DNA from: Pseudoselenomonas ruminantium
Lineage (GTDB): Bacteria > Bacillota > Negativicutes > Selenomonadales > Selenomonadaceae
DNA: 64,000 bases
Direction of reading: 5' to 3'
NCBI GenBank assembly: GCA_015058655.1
Contig: SVBX01000009.1
Location: 1-64,000 of the forward strand
The translations under genes were made by a program, and so were the position numbers. Below, piece by piece: positions 44,573 through 54,113 of this stretch. The notes under the pieces were generated by a model that saw nothing but the letters and a program-made list of their open reading frames with translations, did no database searches and was not told the origin of the DNA. Numbering within the stretch: position 1 is the stretch's first letter; every line of letters begins with the position of its first letter.

Positions 44573-45796
44573 TTGCGGAAAAATCTATCTATCAGGGTAC
44601 TGGCAGCAGGACTTTCTGCTTGTGTGTTTTGGGGCTGCGCTGCCGGGGCTATGGCTGCCCCCAGCCGTGCCCTTTATGATATTACGCCGTTGGAGCGGCC
44701 AGAGGTTGAGGGGCTGATAGTAAGCCCTTCGGACAAATTGCCAAAGCTCACCGCCAGGTCGGCGGTGGTGATGGACGCCGCCACTGGTATGGTGATTTAT
44801 TCCCGCGATATGGAGGCGCGGCGCTATCCTGCCAGCACCACCAAGATCATGACCTTGATCATAGCGCTGGAGCAGGGCAATCTGGATGATACTGTCACTG
44901 TCAGCAAGAATGCGGCAGGGCTGGAAGGCTCCACCCTCTGGCTGGAGCAGGGGGACAAAGTGCCCTTGCGGGAGCTTTTGTACGGCATGATGATGGCCTC
45001 TGGCAATGATGCCACTGTGGCCGTGGCAGAACATATTGCAGGTTCTGTGCCGGCTTTTGTCAGGCTTATGAATGAAAAAGCTGCAGCAGTCGGGGCGAAG
45101 GATACTCATTTCGTGAATCCCAACGGCTTGCCTGACGAAAATCATTACACCACCGCCCATGATATGGCTCTCATCGCCTCTTATGGCTATAGCCTGCCTG
45201 AGTTCGAAAAGATTGTCAGCACCAAGGAAATAACCTTCCCCTGGGTGAAGGACGACACTCATCGCCTGCGCAATGAGAATCAGATGCTCTGGCTCTTTGA
45301 AGGCGGCAACGGGGTCAAGACAGGCTATACGGATGCTGCGGGGCGCTGCCTGGTGTCTGGTGCCAGGGAGAATGGGCTGCAGCTGGTGGCAGTGGTGCTG
45401 GATAGCGTCTATATGTGGAATGATTCCATTGCTCTGCTGGATTATGGCTTTGATAATGTGGAGCCGGAGGAAATCTTCCGCAAGGGAGAGATCGTTGGTT
45501 CCGTGTCCGTAGGATTGTTTCAGGGAGAGCTGGAAGTGAAGGCGGCCAGGGATTTGTCCGTAGCCAGGATGAAGGACGGCCCGAAGGTCAAATACGACAA
45601 GAAGCTGGAAGTGTCCGAAAACCTTACTGCTCCCATCAAAGAAGGTGAGAAGGCAGGCAGGATGGTGCTCCTGCAGGATGGCAAGCCCGTGGGGGCTGTC
45701 GATGTGCTGGCGGCTAAAAGTCTAACAGCAGAAGAGCAGGGCTTTTTCTCCCGTCTGATAGCTTGGTTGCAGTCTCTTTGGAAAGGATTGTTCTGA
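44573..45796 (+). CDS. dacF: D-alanyl-D-alanine carboxypeptidase (PBP5/DacF family)
   Basis: A serine D,D-carboxypeptidase that trims peptidoglycan stem peptides. Signal peptide IRVLAAGLSACVFWG...AMA near the start. Catalytic motifs: STTK (Ser88, Lys91 from the chosen start), SGN in MASGNDATVAVAEHI, and KTG in GNGVKTGYTDAAG. A C-terminal beta domain and amphipathic end (FFSRLIAWLQSLWKGLF) would bind the membrane. An ATG at 44483 would add 30 residues, but a promoter seems to overlap it. The stop overlaps the rluB start. Confidence 0.93.
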   Translation: MRKNLSIRVLAAGLSACVFWGCAAGAMAAPSRALYDITPLERPEVEGLIVSPSDKLPKLTARSAVVMDAATGMVIYSRDMEARRYPASTTKIMTLIIALEQGNLDDTVTVSKNAAGLEGSTLWLEQGDKVPLRELLYGMMMASGNDATVAVAEHIAGSVPAFVRLMNEKAAAVGAKDTHFVNPNGLPDENHYTTAHDMALIASYGYSLPEFEKIVSTKEITFPWVKDDTHRLRNENQMLWLFEGGNGVKTGYTDAAGRCLVSGARENGLQLVAVVLDSVYMWNDSIALLDYGFDNVEPEEIFRKGEIVGSVSVGLFQGELEVKAARDLSVARMKDGPKVKYDKKLEVSENLTAPIKEGEKAGRMVLLQDGKPVGAVDVLAAKSLTAEEQGFFSRLIAWLQSLWKGLF

Positions 45797-46536
45797 TGGA
45801 AGCCAGATTGCAGAAAATCATCAGCCAGGCGGGGCTTGCTTCCCGGCGGGCTGCAGAGACTATGATCCTTGAAGGCCGGGTGGAAGTCAACGGTGCCGTA
45901 GTCAGGGAACTGGGAGGCAAATTTGACCCTGCGCAGGTGGAAATCAAGGTGGACGGCAAAGTCATACGCACAGCTGAGGCCCATGTGTACTACCTGCTTA
46001 ACAAGCCCAAGGGGTATGTATCTACTGTCAGCGATGAGCGGGGACGACGCACGGTATTGGATCTTCTGCCGGAGGTAAAAGAGCGCATCTACCCCATTGG
46101 GCGGTTGGATATGAACACGGAGGGGCTCCTGCTGCTCACCAATGACGGTGAGCTGATGAACGGCCTCCTGCATCCCCGTTATGAGGTACAGAAGACATAT
46201 GTGGCAGGGATAGCCGCAAGCTTATCCGAAGATGAGATAAAGGCCCTGCAAGAAGGCGTGCAGCTAGAAGACGGAGTTACGGCTCCGGCCAGAGTTCGTG
46301 TCCTCGATGAAAGGCCGGGGCGGGCGAGGGTGGAAATCACCATCCATGAGGGACGCAACCGTCAGGTACGCCGCATGTTCAAGGCCGTTGGCCATGAAGT
46401 GCTGGCTCTCAAGCGCACGGTTTTTGCCGGGCTGACACTTGAGGGGGTAAAGCGTGGGAAATACCGTCCCTTGACGGAAGCTGAGATTGGAATGTTGTAT
46501 GAAAAGGCAGGAGGCAGCCGGGATGAGCAAGCATAG
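45796..46536 (+). CDS. rluB: Pseudouridine synthase (RluB/RsuA family)
   Basis: A 246-residue enzyme with an N-terminal S4 domain (RLQKIISQAGLASRRAAETM) and the RsuA-type catalytic domain with PIGRLDMNTEGLLLLTND; the Asp in GRLD is catalytic. It probably modifies 23S rRNA. The ATG overlaps the upstream TGA by one base, and the next gene begins inside its end. Confidence 0.93.
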   Translation: MEARLQKIISQAGLASRRAAETMILEGRVEVNGAVVRELGGKFDPAQVEIKVDGKVIRTAEAHVYYLLNKPKGYVSTVSDERGRRTVLDLLPEVKERIYPIGRLDMNTEGLLLLTNDGELMNGLLHPRYEVQKTYVAGIAASLSEDEIKALQEGVQLEDGVTAPARVRVLDERPGRARVEITIHEGRNRQVRRMFKAVGHEVLALKRTVFAGLTLEGVKRGKYRPLTEAEIGMLYEKAGGSRDEQA

Positions 46537-47794
46537 GATCATCGTTATAGGTGCCGGACCTGCGGGGATGATGGCCGCCATCAAAGCAGCCGAAACCAGC
46601 GAAAGCATGGGGGGGAATGCCGAGGTCTTGCTGCTGGAGAAGATGAAAAAGCCTGGCCGCAAGATGATGATTACGGGCAAGGGCCGTTGCAATATCACCA
46701 ATGCCGCCGATGTGCCGGAGATAATCAAAAATATTCAGGGCAATGGGCGCTTCCTTTTCAGTTCCATGAAGGCTTTTGACAATCGGGCGGTCATAGACTT
46801 TTTCGAGGAGCAGGGGGTAGCTACCAAAGTGGAGCGGGGACAGCGTGTTTTCCCCGTATCTGACAAGGCTCAGGATGTGGTGGATGCCATGGTCAGCCGC
46901 TTGCATGAATTGGGCGTGAAGCTTGAGACAGATGCTGCTGTCAAGGACATATTGACGGAGGAGGGCAAAGTCCGGGGGGTGCGCCTGAAGTCCGGGGCCA
47001 TCTACAAGTCAGATGCCGTGATCCTGGCAGTGGGGGGCGCTTCCTATCCAGGCACCGGCTCTTCCGGTGATGGCTATGCCATGGCAGAGGCGCTGGGGCA
47101 TGATGTCGTGCCTGTGCGTCCTTCCTTGGTCCCCCTTACTGTCGAGGAAGAATGGGTCAAGGATGTGCAAGGATTGTCGTTGAAGAATGTGCGCGCAGAA
47201 CTCCTGGTGGATGGCAAGGCAGAGCTTTCTCTTTTCGGGGAAATGATGTTTACCCATTACGGAGTCACAGGCCCGGTGATACTTTCCATGAGCCGCACAG
47301 CTTCAGGATATTTGATGGAAGGCAGCCATTTCCTTGAGCTTAGCTTGAACTTGAAGCCTGCGCTTTCCGAAGAGAAACTGGAGGCCAGGCTGCAGCGGGA
47401 CTTTGAGAAATATCAGAGGAAAGAACTCAAGAACGGTCTGGTGGATCTCCTGCCCCATAAGCTTATCGCGCCGGTGCTGGATGCTGCTTATCTGGCAACG
47501 GATAAGCCTGTGCATCAGGTGACGGTGGAGGAACGCAGGCGGTTGGTGCATACTTTGCAGCATCTGGTGCTTACCATTGCCGGCACCAGGCCTTTGGCCG
47601 AGGCTATTGTGACTGTGGGGGGGATTTCCGTCAAGGAAATCGAGCCACGCACCATGGAGTCCAAGCTGGTGAAGGGGCTGTACCTGGCAGGAGAAGTGGT
47701 GGATGTGGATGCCTTCACAGGCGGCTATAACCTTCAGGCTGCTTTTTCCATGGGAGCAGCCGCTGGCTGTTGGAGCATATGGAATTTGGAGTAG
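46523..47794 (+). CDS. HI0933-type NAD(P)/FAD-dependent oxidoreductase
   Basis: A 423-residue flavoprotein of the HI0933/YhiN (BaiN-like) family. FAD-binding IIVIGAGPAGMMAAIKAAE, then KMMITGKGRCNITNA and the C-terminal AGEVVDVDAFTGGYNLQAAF are family signatures. The reaction is unknown; some members reduce steroid or bile-acid intermediates. GGAGGCAGCCGGG precedes the ATG at 46523. It overlaps the rluB end by 14 nt. Confidence 0.9.
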   Translation: MSKHRIIVIGAGPAGMMAAIKAAETSESMGGNAEVLLLEKMKKPGRKMMITGKGRCNITNAADVPEIIKNIQGNGRFLFSSMKAFDNRAVIDFFEEQGVATKVERGQRVFPVSDKAQDVVDAMVSRLHELGVKLETDAAVKDILTEEGKVRGVRLKSGAIYKSDAVILAVGGASYPGTGSSGDGYAMAEALGHDVVPVRPSLVPLTVEEEWVKDVQGLSLKNVRAELLVDGKAELSLFGEMMFTHYGVTGPVILSMSRTASGYLMEGSHFLELSLNLKPALSEEKLEARLQRDFEKYQRKELKNGLVDLLPHKLIAPVLDAAYLATDKPVHQVTVEERRRLVHTLQHLVLTIAGTRPLAEAIVTVGGISVKEIEPRTMESKLVKGLYLAGEVVDVDAFTGGYNLQAAFSMGAAAGCWSIWNLE

Positions 47795-47828
47795 GGTTAA
47801 TTGGCTTGATGTCGAAAGGGGATTGGGC

Positions 47829-49139
47829 ATGGCAGAAATTATGACAATAGACAAGGTGTGCCGGGGGCTGCAGGGAGAAGTGGCAATCCCCGGGGATAAA
47901 TCCATCTCCCATCGCAGCGTGATGCTGTCAGGACTAGGCAGCACTCCGGTGCATATAACCAATTTCCTCCATGCCCAGGACTGCCTTTCCACGGTGGCCT
48001 GCCTGCGGGCTTTGGGCGCCGAGATCGAGTTTCAGAGCGATACGGAGCTTACGGTGGAGGGCAATGGTTTTCATGGCTTGCAGGAGCCTGGCGGTATCAT
48101 CGATGCGGGCAATTCTGGCACTACCTTGCGGCTGATGATGGGGCTCCTTTCAGCCCAGCCCTTTTTTTCAGCCTTTACCGGCGATGTGTCCTTGCATCGC
48201 CGTCCTATGGGGCGGGTGGCAAAGCCCCTTTCCTTGATGGGGGCGCGGATTTACGGCCGTGAAGGCAACTCGAAGCTGCCGCTGGCCGTGGTGCCTGCAG
48301 AGGGAGGGCTCAAGGGCATCAGCTATGAAAGCCCCGTGGCCAGCGCCCAGGTGAAGTCTGCCCTGCTTCTGGCGGGGATGTACGCCGATGGTCCCACTAC
48401 GGTAAGGGAACCCTTCGTTTCCCGTGACCACACAGAGCGCATGCTGGCGGCTTTCGGCGTGCTTGTTAGGCGTGAGGGCACGGCGGTGACCATAAATCCC
48501 GTCAAGGCAGAGGAGTACAAGGCTCCGGAGGCCATCGAGGTGCCGGGGGATATCAGTTCTGCCGCCTATTGGCTGGTGGCGGGCTCTGTCCTGCCGGGCA
48601 GCAAGCTGCTTCTGAAGAATGTGGGTGTCAATGAAACACGCACTGGCATCTTGGAAGTGCTGGAGCAGATGGGAGCGAAGTTGGAACTCATGAATGAACG
48701 AGTTTCTGGCGGCGAAGCTGCGGCAGACATCTGCGTGGAAGCAGGGCCTCTCAAGGGGGCGGAGTTTGGGGCAGAGATCATGCCCCGGCTTATTGACGAG
48801 ATTCCCATCATTGCCGTGGCGGCCCTGCTGGCTGAGGGGGATACCGTTATCACCGGGGCAGGCGAGCTCAGGGTCAAGGAAACTGACAGGCTGGCTGCTA
48901 TTGGGCAGGAATTCAACAAGCTTTCTCCCGGGGCGGTGGAGACTACCGAGGACGGATTGGTCATTCATGGGGGGCGGCCCATCCAAAAGGCCAGATGCTT
49001 CACTTATGATGACCATCGCATTGCCATGTCCCTGGCCATCCTGGGGGCGGCAGGCGACGGTGTGGAACTGGAGCGCCCTGACTGCGTGAATATTTCCTAT
49101 CCTGCTTTTTATGGGGATTTGGAGAGACTTAGAGGTTGA
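47829..49139 (+). CDS. aroA: 3-phosphoshikimate 1-carboxyvinyltransferase (EPSP synthase)
   Basis: A 436-residue EPSP synthase of the shikimate pathway. Motifs: IPGDKSISHRSVMLSGLG, DAGNSGTTLRLMMG, HRRPMGRVAKPL, and LIDEIPIIAVAALLAEG with ELRVKETDR. The ATG was chosen over upstream in-frame codons because AAAGGGG lies 8 nt before it. It makes an aroA-cmk-plsC-type cluster common in Firmicutes. Confidence 0.96.
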   Translation: MAEIMTIDKVCRGLQGEVAIPGDKSISHRSVMLSGLGSTPVHITNFLHAQDCLSTVACLRALGAEIEFQSDTELTVEGNGFHGLQEPGGIIDAGNSGTTLRLMMGLLSAQPFFSAFTGDVSLHRRPMGRVAKPLSLMGARIYGREGNSKLPLAVVPAEGGLKGISYESPVASAQVKSALLLAGMYADGPTTVREPFVSRDHTERMLAAFGVLVRREGTAVTINPVKAEEYKAPEAIEVPGDISSAAYWLVAGSVLPGSKLLLKNVGVNETRTGILEVLEQMGAKLELMNERVSGGEAAADICVEAGPLKGAEFGAEIMPRLIDEIPIIAVAALLAEGDTVITGAGELRVKETDRLAAIGQEFNKLSPGAVETTEDGLVIHGGRPIQKARCFTYDDHRIAMSLAILGAAGDGVELERPDCVNISYPAFYGDLERLRG

Positions 49140-49167
49140 CAAAATTTCATAAAATGGAGGGATTCCT

Positions 49168-49836
49168 TTGCAGGATTCAAAGAAAAAACTTGTAGTGGCC
49201 ATTGACGGCCCCGCCGGTGCCGGCAAGAGCACCGTGGCCCAGCTGGCTGCCAAAGCCCTTGGCTACACTTATATCGATACGGGAGCTATGTACCGTGCTG
49301 TGGCCTGGAAGACCTTGCAACAGAAAAAAGAAGTCACTGACGAGCTGATCGTTTCCCTGATGCCGGAAATCGATGTGAACCTTCGCTATGCCGATGGCAA
49401 GACCGTAGTGAAGGTGGATGGCAGGGATGTGACGGGAGAGATCCGCACGCCAGAAATCAATGCCATAGTCTCCCAGGTGGCTCGTCTCGGCCCCGTCAGG
49501 GAGAAGATGGTTGACCTCCAGAGGAAGATGGCAGATGAGGGGGGCGTCCTCATGGACGGCCGCGATATCGCCACCAATGTGCTGCCGGGGGCAGATGTGA
49601 AGATTTTCCTCACTGCATCCATCGAGGAGAGGGCCAGGCGCCGCTATCTGGAAATGAAGGAAAAGGGCTATGATGTGAGCCTGGAGCAGTTGCAGAAGGA
49701 TATCGCAGCCAGGGACAAGGCTGATTCCGAGCGGGAGATTTCTCCGCTGGTTCAGGCAGAGGATGCGACTTTGCTGGACACCACAGGGCTTTCTATAGAA
49801 GAAGTGGTGCAGCGCATCCTGGAAATGTGCAGGTGA
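49168..49836 (+). CDS. cmk: Cytidylate kinase
   Basis: A 222-residue (d)CMP kinase. P-loop DGPAGAGKSTVAQLAAKALG, then YIDTGAMYRAVAWKTL, VLMDGRDIATNVLPGADVKI and the lid RARRRYLEMKEKG. The TTG start follows TGGAGGG. plsC begins 4 nt after. Confidence 0.96.
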   Translation: MQDSKKKLVVAIDGPAGAGKSTVAQLAAKALGYTYIDTGAMYRAVAWKTLQQKKEVTDELIVSLMPEIDVNLRYADGKTVVKVDGRDVTGEIRTPEINAIVSQVARLGPVREKMVDLQRKMADEGGVLMDGRDIATNVLPGADVKIFLTASIEERARRRYLEMKEKGYDVSLEQLQKDIAARDKADSEREISPLVQAEDATLLDTTGLSIEEVVQRILEMCR

Positions 49837-49840
49837 TGAA

Positions 49841-50437
49841 ATGCTCTACGCACTGTTGAAAGTTATTTTCTGCCTGTTTTTCAAGCTGCTTTTCCGGGCG
49901 GAGATCAAGAACGCCGACAGGCTGCCCAAGGAGGGGGCTTTTATCCTGGCCGCCAACCACATGAGCAACTGGGACCCACCTTTGCTGGCCTGCTTTGCCA
50001 CACGCCCTGTGGGCTACATGGCCAAGGAGGAGCTCTTCGAGCCGCCTGTTTTCGGTACGGCTATCCGCCATTGCCACGCCTTTCCCGTGAAGCGGGGGGC
50101 GGCAGACCGTGGCGCCATCAAGACGGCGGTGCAGGTGCTGAAAGGCGGCCATTGCCTGGGGCTGTTCCCTGAGGGCACCCGCAGCAAGGATGGCAAGCTT
50201 CACAAGGCTGAAGCCGGCGTGGGCCTTATCGCCGCCATGACCGGGGCGCCGGTGGTGCCTGCCGCCCTTATCGGCACAGACAAGATCTTCAAGAGCGGCA
50301 GTCTTTTCCCGAAACTCAAGGTCATTTACGGCGAGCCCATGAGCTTCACCGGTGATCGCAAGGACAAGGAACAGCTGGCAGCCTTTTCCCAGTCTATCAT
50401 GGACAGGATAGGGGAATTGAAAGCGGAAAACGAATAG
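49841..50437 (+). CDS. plsC: 1-acyl-sn-glycerol-3-phosphate acyltransferase
   Basis: A 198-residue membrane-associated acyltransferase making phosphatidic acid. An N-terminal hydrophobic stretch (YALLKVIFCLFFKLLF), HxxxxD box NHMSNWD, and the FPEGTRSKDG substrate-binding motif. With PlsY, encoded at about 55.4 kb, it covers both acylations of glycerol phosphate. A hairpin without T-run (about 50448-50484) follows. Confidence 0.94.
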   Translation: MLYALLKVIFCLFFKLLFRAEIKNADRLPKEGAFILAANHMSNWDPPLLACFATRPVGYMAKEELFEPPVFGTAIRHCHAFPVKRGAADRGAIKTAVQVLKGGHCLGLFPEGTRSKDGKLHKAEAGVGLIAAMTGAPVVPAALIGTDKIFKSGSLFPKLKVIYGEPMSFTGDRKDKEQLAAFSQSIMDRIGELKAENE

Positions 50438-50548
50438 AAACTATGCTGATGCCTCATTTCTTCTTCGAAAGAGATGGGGCATTAAGTCTACCATCTTATA
50501 AAAGTGAATAAACAATGAAAAAAAAATAAAAAACCAGTGAAAAACTAT

Positions 50549-50577
50549 TTGCTTAGCCCTCTTACTCATGTTATACT
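50549..50577 (+). promoter_or_regulatory. Promoter of ispH-S1
   Basis: TTGCTT, a 17-nt spacer, TATACT. It supports translation from 50646 and not from the in-frame ATG at 50568. Confidence 0.72.
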
Positions 50578-50645
50578 ATGTCTTAGATTGCATAGAAACA
50601 GTGTTTTGTGTTTCGTGCATGACTAAGAGATATGGTGGTAGATGT

Positions 50646-51476
50646 ATGGAAGTAATCCTGGCAGATTACCTGGGCTTCTGTTATGGCGTGAAGCGCGCCA
50701 TCAAGATAGCCAGGGAAAATGCTTCCGCAGATGGCACATCCTGCACCTTGGGACCAATCATCCATAACCCTCAGATGGTAGAACGCCTGAAAGATGAGGG
50801 TGTGGGCACGGTTGACAGGTTGGATGAATTGCCAACGGGTACCATCATCATCCGTTCTCATGGGGTAGGCCCGGAGGTCTATCGTGAGGCTGAGGAACGG
50901 GGGCTCAATGTGGTAGATGCCACTTGCCCTCATGTGAAGAAAGCTCAGCTTTCTGCCAAGGAATTGGTTGATGAGGGGTATAATGTAGTTATTATCGGAG
51001 AAAAGCAGCATCCTGAGGTCAAGAGCATCTTTGAATGGTCTGGCCGCAAGGCTGTGGTGCTGGAGACTGAAGCTGAGGCAAGGGAACTTGATTCTTGTGC
51101 CAGGCTGGGCATAGTGTGCCAGACCACTTTTTCCGGGACGAAGTTCAGGCAGATTGCTTTGCACCTGCTGGAAAAGTCCAGGGATGTGAGGATTCTCCGC
51201 ACTATATGCACCGCAACAGACCAGAGACAGGCGGCGGCCATTGAGTTGGCTCAGAGAGTTGACCTGATGTTGGTCATAGGCGGCAAGAACAGCGCGAATA
51301 CCACGCGGTTGGCCCAGCTGTGCAATGAGTATTGTCTGACTTATCACATCGAGACGGCAGCAGAGCTCCGTGACGAGTGGTTTGACAAAATAGAAAAAAT
51401 TGGTATTACAGCGGGTGCTTCTACACCTGACTGGATTATCAAGGAGGTATATAAAAAGTGTCAGAACAGAGCATGA
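50646..51476 (+). CDS. ispH: 4-hydroxy-3-methylbut-2-enyl diphosphate reductase
   Basis: IspH makes IPP and DMAPP in the last step of the MEP pathway with a 4Fe-4S cluster. 276 residues; the three cluster Cys are in YLGFCYGVKRAI, DATCPHVKKA and RTICTATDQRQ. The ATG at 50646 fits the family N terminus and the promoter. Its end overlaps the S1 gene by 19 nt in another frame. In many related Firmicutes these two are one fused protein. Confidence 0.95.
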   Translation: MEVILADYLGFCYGVKRAIKIARENASADGTSCTLGPIIHNPQMVERLKDEGVGTVDRLDELPTGTIIIRSHGVGPEVYREAEERGLNVVDATCPHVKKAQLSAKELVDEGYNVVIIGEKQHPEVKSIFEWSGRKAVVLETEAEARELDSCARLGIVCQTTFSGTKFRQIALHLLEKSRDVRILRTICTATDQRQAAAIELAQRVDLMLVIGGKNSANTTRLAQLCNEYCLTYHIETAAELRDEWFDKIEKIGITAGASTPDWIIKEVYKKCQNRA

Positions 51477-52588
51477 AGGAATTATTGGAAGAAGCAGAGA
51501 ACTCGATGCCGGATATCCAGGAGCGCACGGTTGTCACCGGTGAGGTCATCCAGGTTTCCCGTGACGAGGCTTATATCGATATCGGCTACAAGCAGGAAAT
51601 CGCTGTGCCGAAGCGCGAGCTGGCTTACCCCACTCCGGAGTCTGCTGAGGATGTCGTGAAGGTCGGCGACAAGATTGATGTTTATATCGTTTCTCTCGGC
51701 GGCGACAACGGCGGTATCCTCTCCAAGGTCAAGGCTGACCGCATGGTTGCCTGGAAGGAGATGGAAGCTGTTCAGGAGCGCGGCGAGACTGTCGAGGCTC
51801 AGGTGAACCAGGTTGTCAAGGGTGGCCTTGTGGCTTCTGTCAACGGTCTCCGTGGCTTTATCCCTGCTTCCCAGATGGAGCTTCACTTCGTGAAGGATCT
51901 CTCTGTCTATGTCGGTCAGACCGTGGAGGCTGAGATCATCGAGATCGATGTCCACAAGCAGCGTCTGGTTCTCTCCCGTCGCAATCTCCTTGAGAAGGAG
52001 CGTTCTGAGAAGGAAGGCGAGATTTTCTCCACCCTGGAGGCTGGCCAGACTGTACACGGCGTCGTAAAGCGTCTCGTGGATTATGGCGCTTTCATCGATA
52101 TCGGCGGCGTGGATGGCCTTGCTCATATTTCCGACCTGGCTTGGCACCGCGTGAAGCATCCTTCCGATGTGCTTGAAGTGGGTCAGGAGCTGGATGTGTT
52201 CGTGAAGAGCGTTGATGCTGATGCTAAGCGCATCTCCCTGTCTGTGAAGGACACCATGCGTGATCCTTGGCTCGATAAGGCTGAGAGCTATGCAGAGGGC
52301 GACTACATTGAAGGAAAGGTCATCAAGCTGACCGACTTCGGCGCTTTCATGGAGATTGAGCCGGGCTTTGACGGTCTCATCCCCATGGGCGAGCTGGCTG
52401 AGCGTCGCATCGAGCGCGCTGATGAGGCTGTGCATGTGGGCGATGTGGTGAAGGTGAAGGTCCTTCGCATCGACATGAAGCGCAAGCGCATCTCCCTCAG
52501 CATCACCAAGGCTAAGAAGGATGCCGATACTGCTGTTTTCAAGAAGTATCAGGCTGAGCAGGAAGCCGCTGAGGAAGTTCAGGAGTAA
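51458..52588 (+). CDS. rpsA: 30S ribosomal protein S1-like, four S1 domains
   Basis: A 376-residue protein with four S1 domains in a row: VVTGEVIQVSRDEAYIDIGY; VEAQVNQVVKGGLVASVNGL; VHGVVKRLVDYGAFIDIGGV; and IEGKVIKLTDFGAFMEIEPG. This is the short S1 of Firmicutes, which helps mRNA binding. The GTG start lies inside the ispH end after AAGGAGG; an ATG at 51473 is the alternative. Codon use is strongly biased, fitting high expression. Confidence 0.93.
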   Translation: MSEQSMKELLEEAENSMPDIQERTVVTGEVIQVSRDEAYIDIGYKQEIAVPKRELAYPTPESAEDVVKVGDKIDVYIVSLGGDNGGILSKVKADRMVAWKEMEAVQERGETVEAQVNQVVKGGLVASVNGLRGFIPASQMELHFVKDLSVYVGQTVEAEIIEIDVHKQRLVLSRRNLLEKERSEKEGEIFSTLEAGQTVHGVVKRLVDYGAFIDIGGVDGLAHISDLAWHRVKHPSDVLEVGQELDVFVKSVDADAKRISLSVKDTMRDPWLDKAESYAEGDYIEGKVIKLTDFGAFMEIEPGFDGLIPMGELAERRIERADEAVHVGDVVKVKVLRIDMKRKRISLSITKAKKDADTAVFKKYQAEQEAAEEVQE

Positions 52589-52620
52589 TTCCTGCTTCAT
52601 CAATTAGATAAGAAATATAC

Positions 52621-52657
52621 AGGGGAGTGATGTTTTCGCATCGCTCCCTTGTTATTT
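52621..52657 (+). terminator. Terminator of rpsA
   Basis: A 12-bp stem including G-T wobble (AGGGGAGTGATG with CATCGCTCCCTT, loop TTTTCG) followed by GTTATTTG. Confidence 0.75.
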
Positions 52658-52676
52658 GATTTTAGAGAAAGAATCT

Positions 52677-54089
52677 ATGAGCAAGAATGAAATGATCAGA
52701 GCCAGGCACCCAGGCATTATCCTCAGAGTGCATCCGGAAAGTTTGGCAGAGGAACTGGAACTTATCCCCGGGGATAAGATTGTAGCCATCAATGGGGAAG
52801 AAGTGCGTGACATCATTGAGCTGTCCTTTGCCATGGCTGATGAAGAAATCGAGCTTCTGGTAGAGCATGCAGATGGAGAGCAGGAAATCATAGAATTCGA
52901 CAAAGATTTCGATGAAGACCTTGGGGTGGAGTTTGAAAGCGCCGTCTTTGATGGCATCAGGAGCTGCGCCAATCACTGCTACTTCTGCTTCGTGGACATG
53001 GTGGCGCCCAATATGCGAAGCAGCCTGTCCATAAAGGATGACGATTACCGTTTGTCTTTCCTTTACGGCAATTTTGTCACCATGACCAATATGGGGCCAA
53101 AGGATTTCGAGCGGGTGGAAAAGTATCATCTGTCACCGCTCTTTGTTTCCGTTCAGTGCATGAATCCTGAACTGCGAGCTCAGATGCTGCGTTGCCCTGG
53201 GGCGGCCCGCATCGCCAGCCAGCTGGACAATCTGGAGAAAGCCGGGGCGGAATACCATACCCAGGTGGTGCTCTGCGCAGGGCTCAATGACGGAGAGGAA
53301 TTGGAACGCACTATCCGGGAGATAACCGAAAGGCGTCCTCATGCCCTTTCTCTGGCCATTGTGCCTGTCGGCATCACCAAGCATCGCACCGACCCTTATC
53401 CGCTGCAGCAGTTTGATGAAGAGAGTGCCGGCAGGGTTATTGATCAGGTGGAGAAATGGCAGCGCAAGATCCAGCAGGAAGAAGGGCGTACCTTTATTTA
53501 TCTGGGAGATGAATTCTACTTCCTGGCGGGCCGGCCTGTTCCATGCGCAGAGTTTTACGATGGATTTCCTCAGCTGGACAACGGCATCGGCCTCACCCGC
53601 AATTTCATCAATGACTGGGAAGAGTACGAAGGGGAGGAAGGGGACTACGAGGAGCCTGTGTATCTGGATGTAGTTTCCGGCACTTCTGTGGCACCCATGC
53701 TGCAGGATTTGGCAGATAGGGCGAAGAAGACGAATCTCCATGTGCGTGTGGTGCCTGTGGTGAATGAATACTTTGGTCCCACCGTCAATGTCTCCGGGCT
53801 GCTGACGGCCCAGGACATCATCAGGACGCTTAAGGCGCTGCCGGGTGAGCGTACGGGCATCCTGTTGCCTGAATCTGCGCTCAGGTCAGGGGAGGACATT
53901 TTTCTCGATGATGTATCCCTGGCTGATTTTGCCAGGGAATTTCCCGGTGCAAGGGTAGAGCCTGTTCAGAGCGGGGCAGACTACCATGAGGCACTTGCAG
54001 ATTGGCACAATTATCATAAGGACCGCAGTGGCGAGACTGCCTATATGTGGCAGAGCAACGCTGCTTATACCAAGACAATTATGGAATGA
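52677..54089 (+). CDS. PDZ-DUF512 radical SAM protein
   Basis: A 470-residue protein: N-terminal PDZ-like part (HPGIILRVHPESLAEELELI), CxxxCxxC cluster motif in CANHCYFCFVDM, then the long DUF512 domain. Members lie next to der in Firmicutes; the role is unknown and may be linked to ribosome or envelope assembly. The ATG at 52677 is preferred; an in-frame TTG lies 21 nt earlier. No strong ribosome site is visible. Confidence 0.88.
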   Translation: MSKNEMIRARHPGIILRVHPESLAEELELIPGDKIVAINGEEVRDIIELSFAMADEEIELLVEHADGEQEIIEFDKDFDEDLGVEFESAVFDGIRSCANHCYFCFVDMVAPNMRSSLSIKDDDYRLSFLYGNFVTMTNMGPKDFERVEKYHLSPLFVSVQCMNPELRAQMLRCPGAARIASQLDNLEKAGAEYHTQVVLCAGLNDGEELERTIREITERRPHALSLAIVPVGITKHRTDPYPLQQFDEESAGRVIDQVEKWQRKIQQEEGRTFIYLGDEFYFLAGRPVPCAEFYDGFPQLDNGIGLTRNFINDWEEYEGEEGDYEEPVYLDVVSGTSVAPMLQDLADRAKKTNLHVRVVPVVNEYFGPTVNVSGLLTAQDIIRTLKALPGERTGILLPESALRSGEDIFLDDVSLADFAREFPGARVEPVQSGADYHEALADWHNYHKDRSGETAYMWQSNAAYTKTIME

Positions 54090-54113
54090 ACTATAGAAAG
54101 AAGGTAATAGCAG

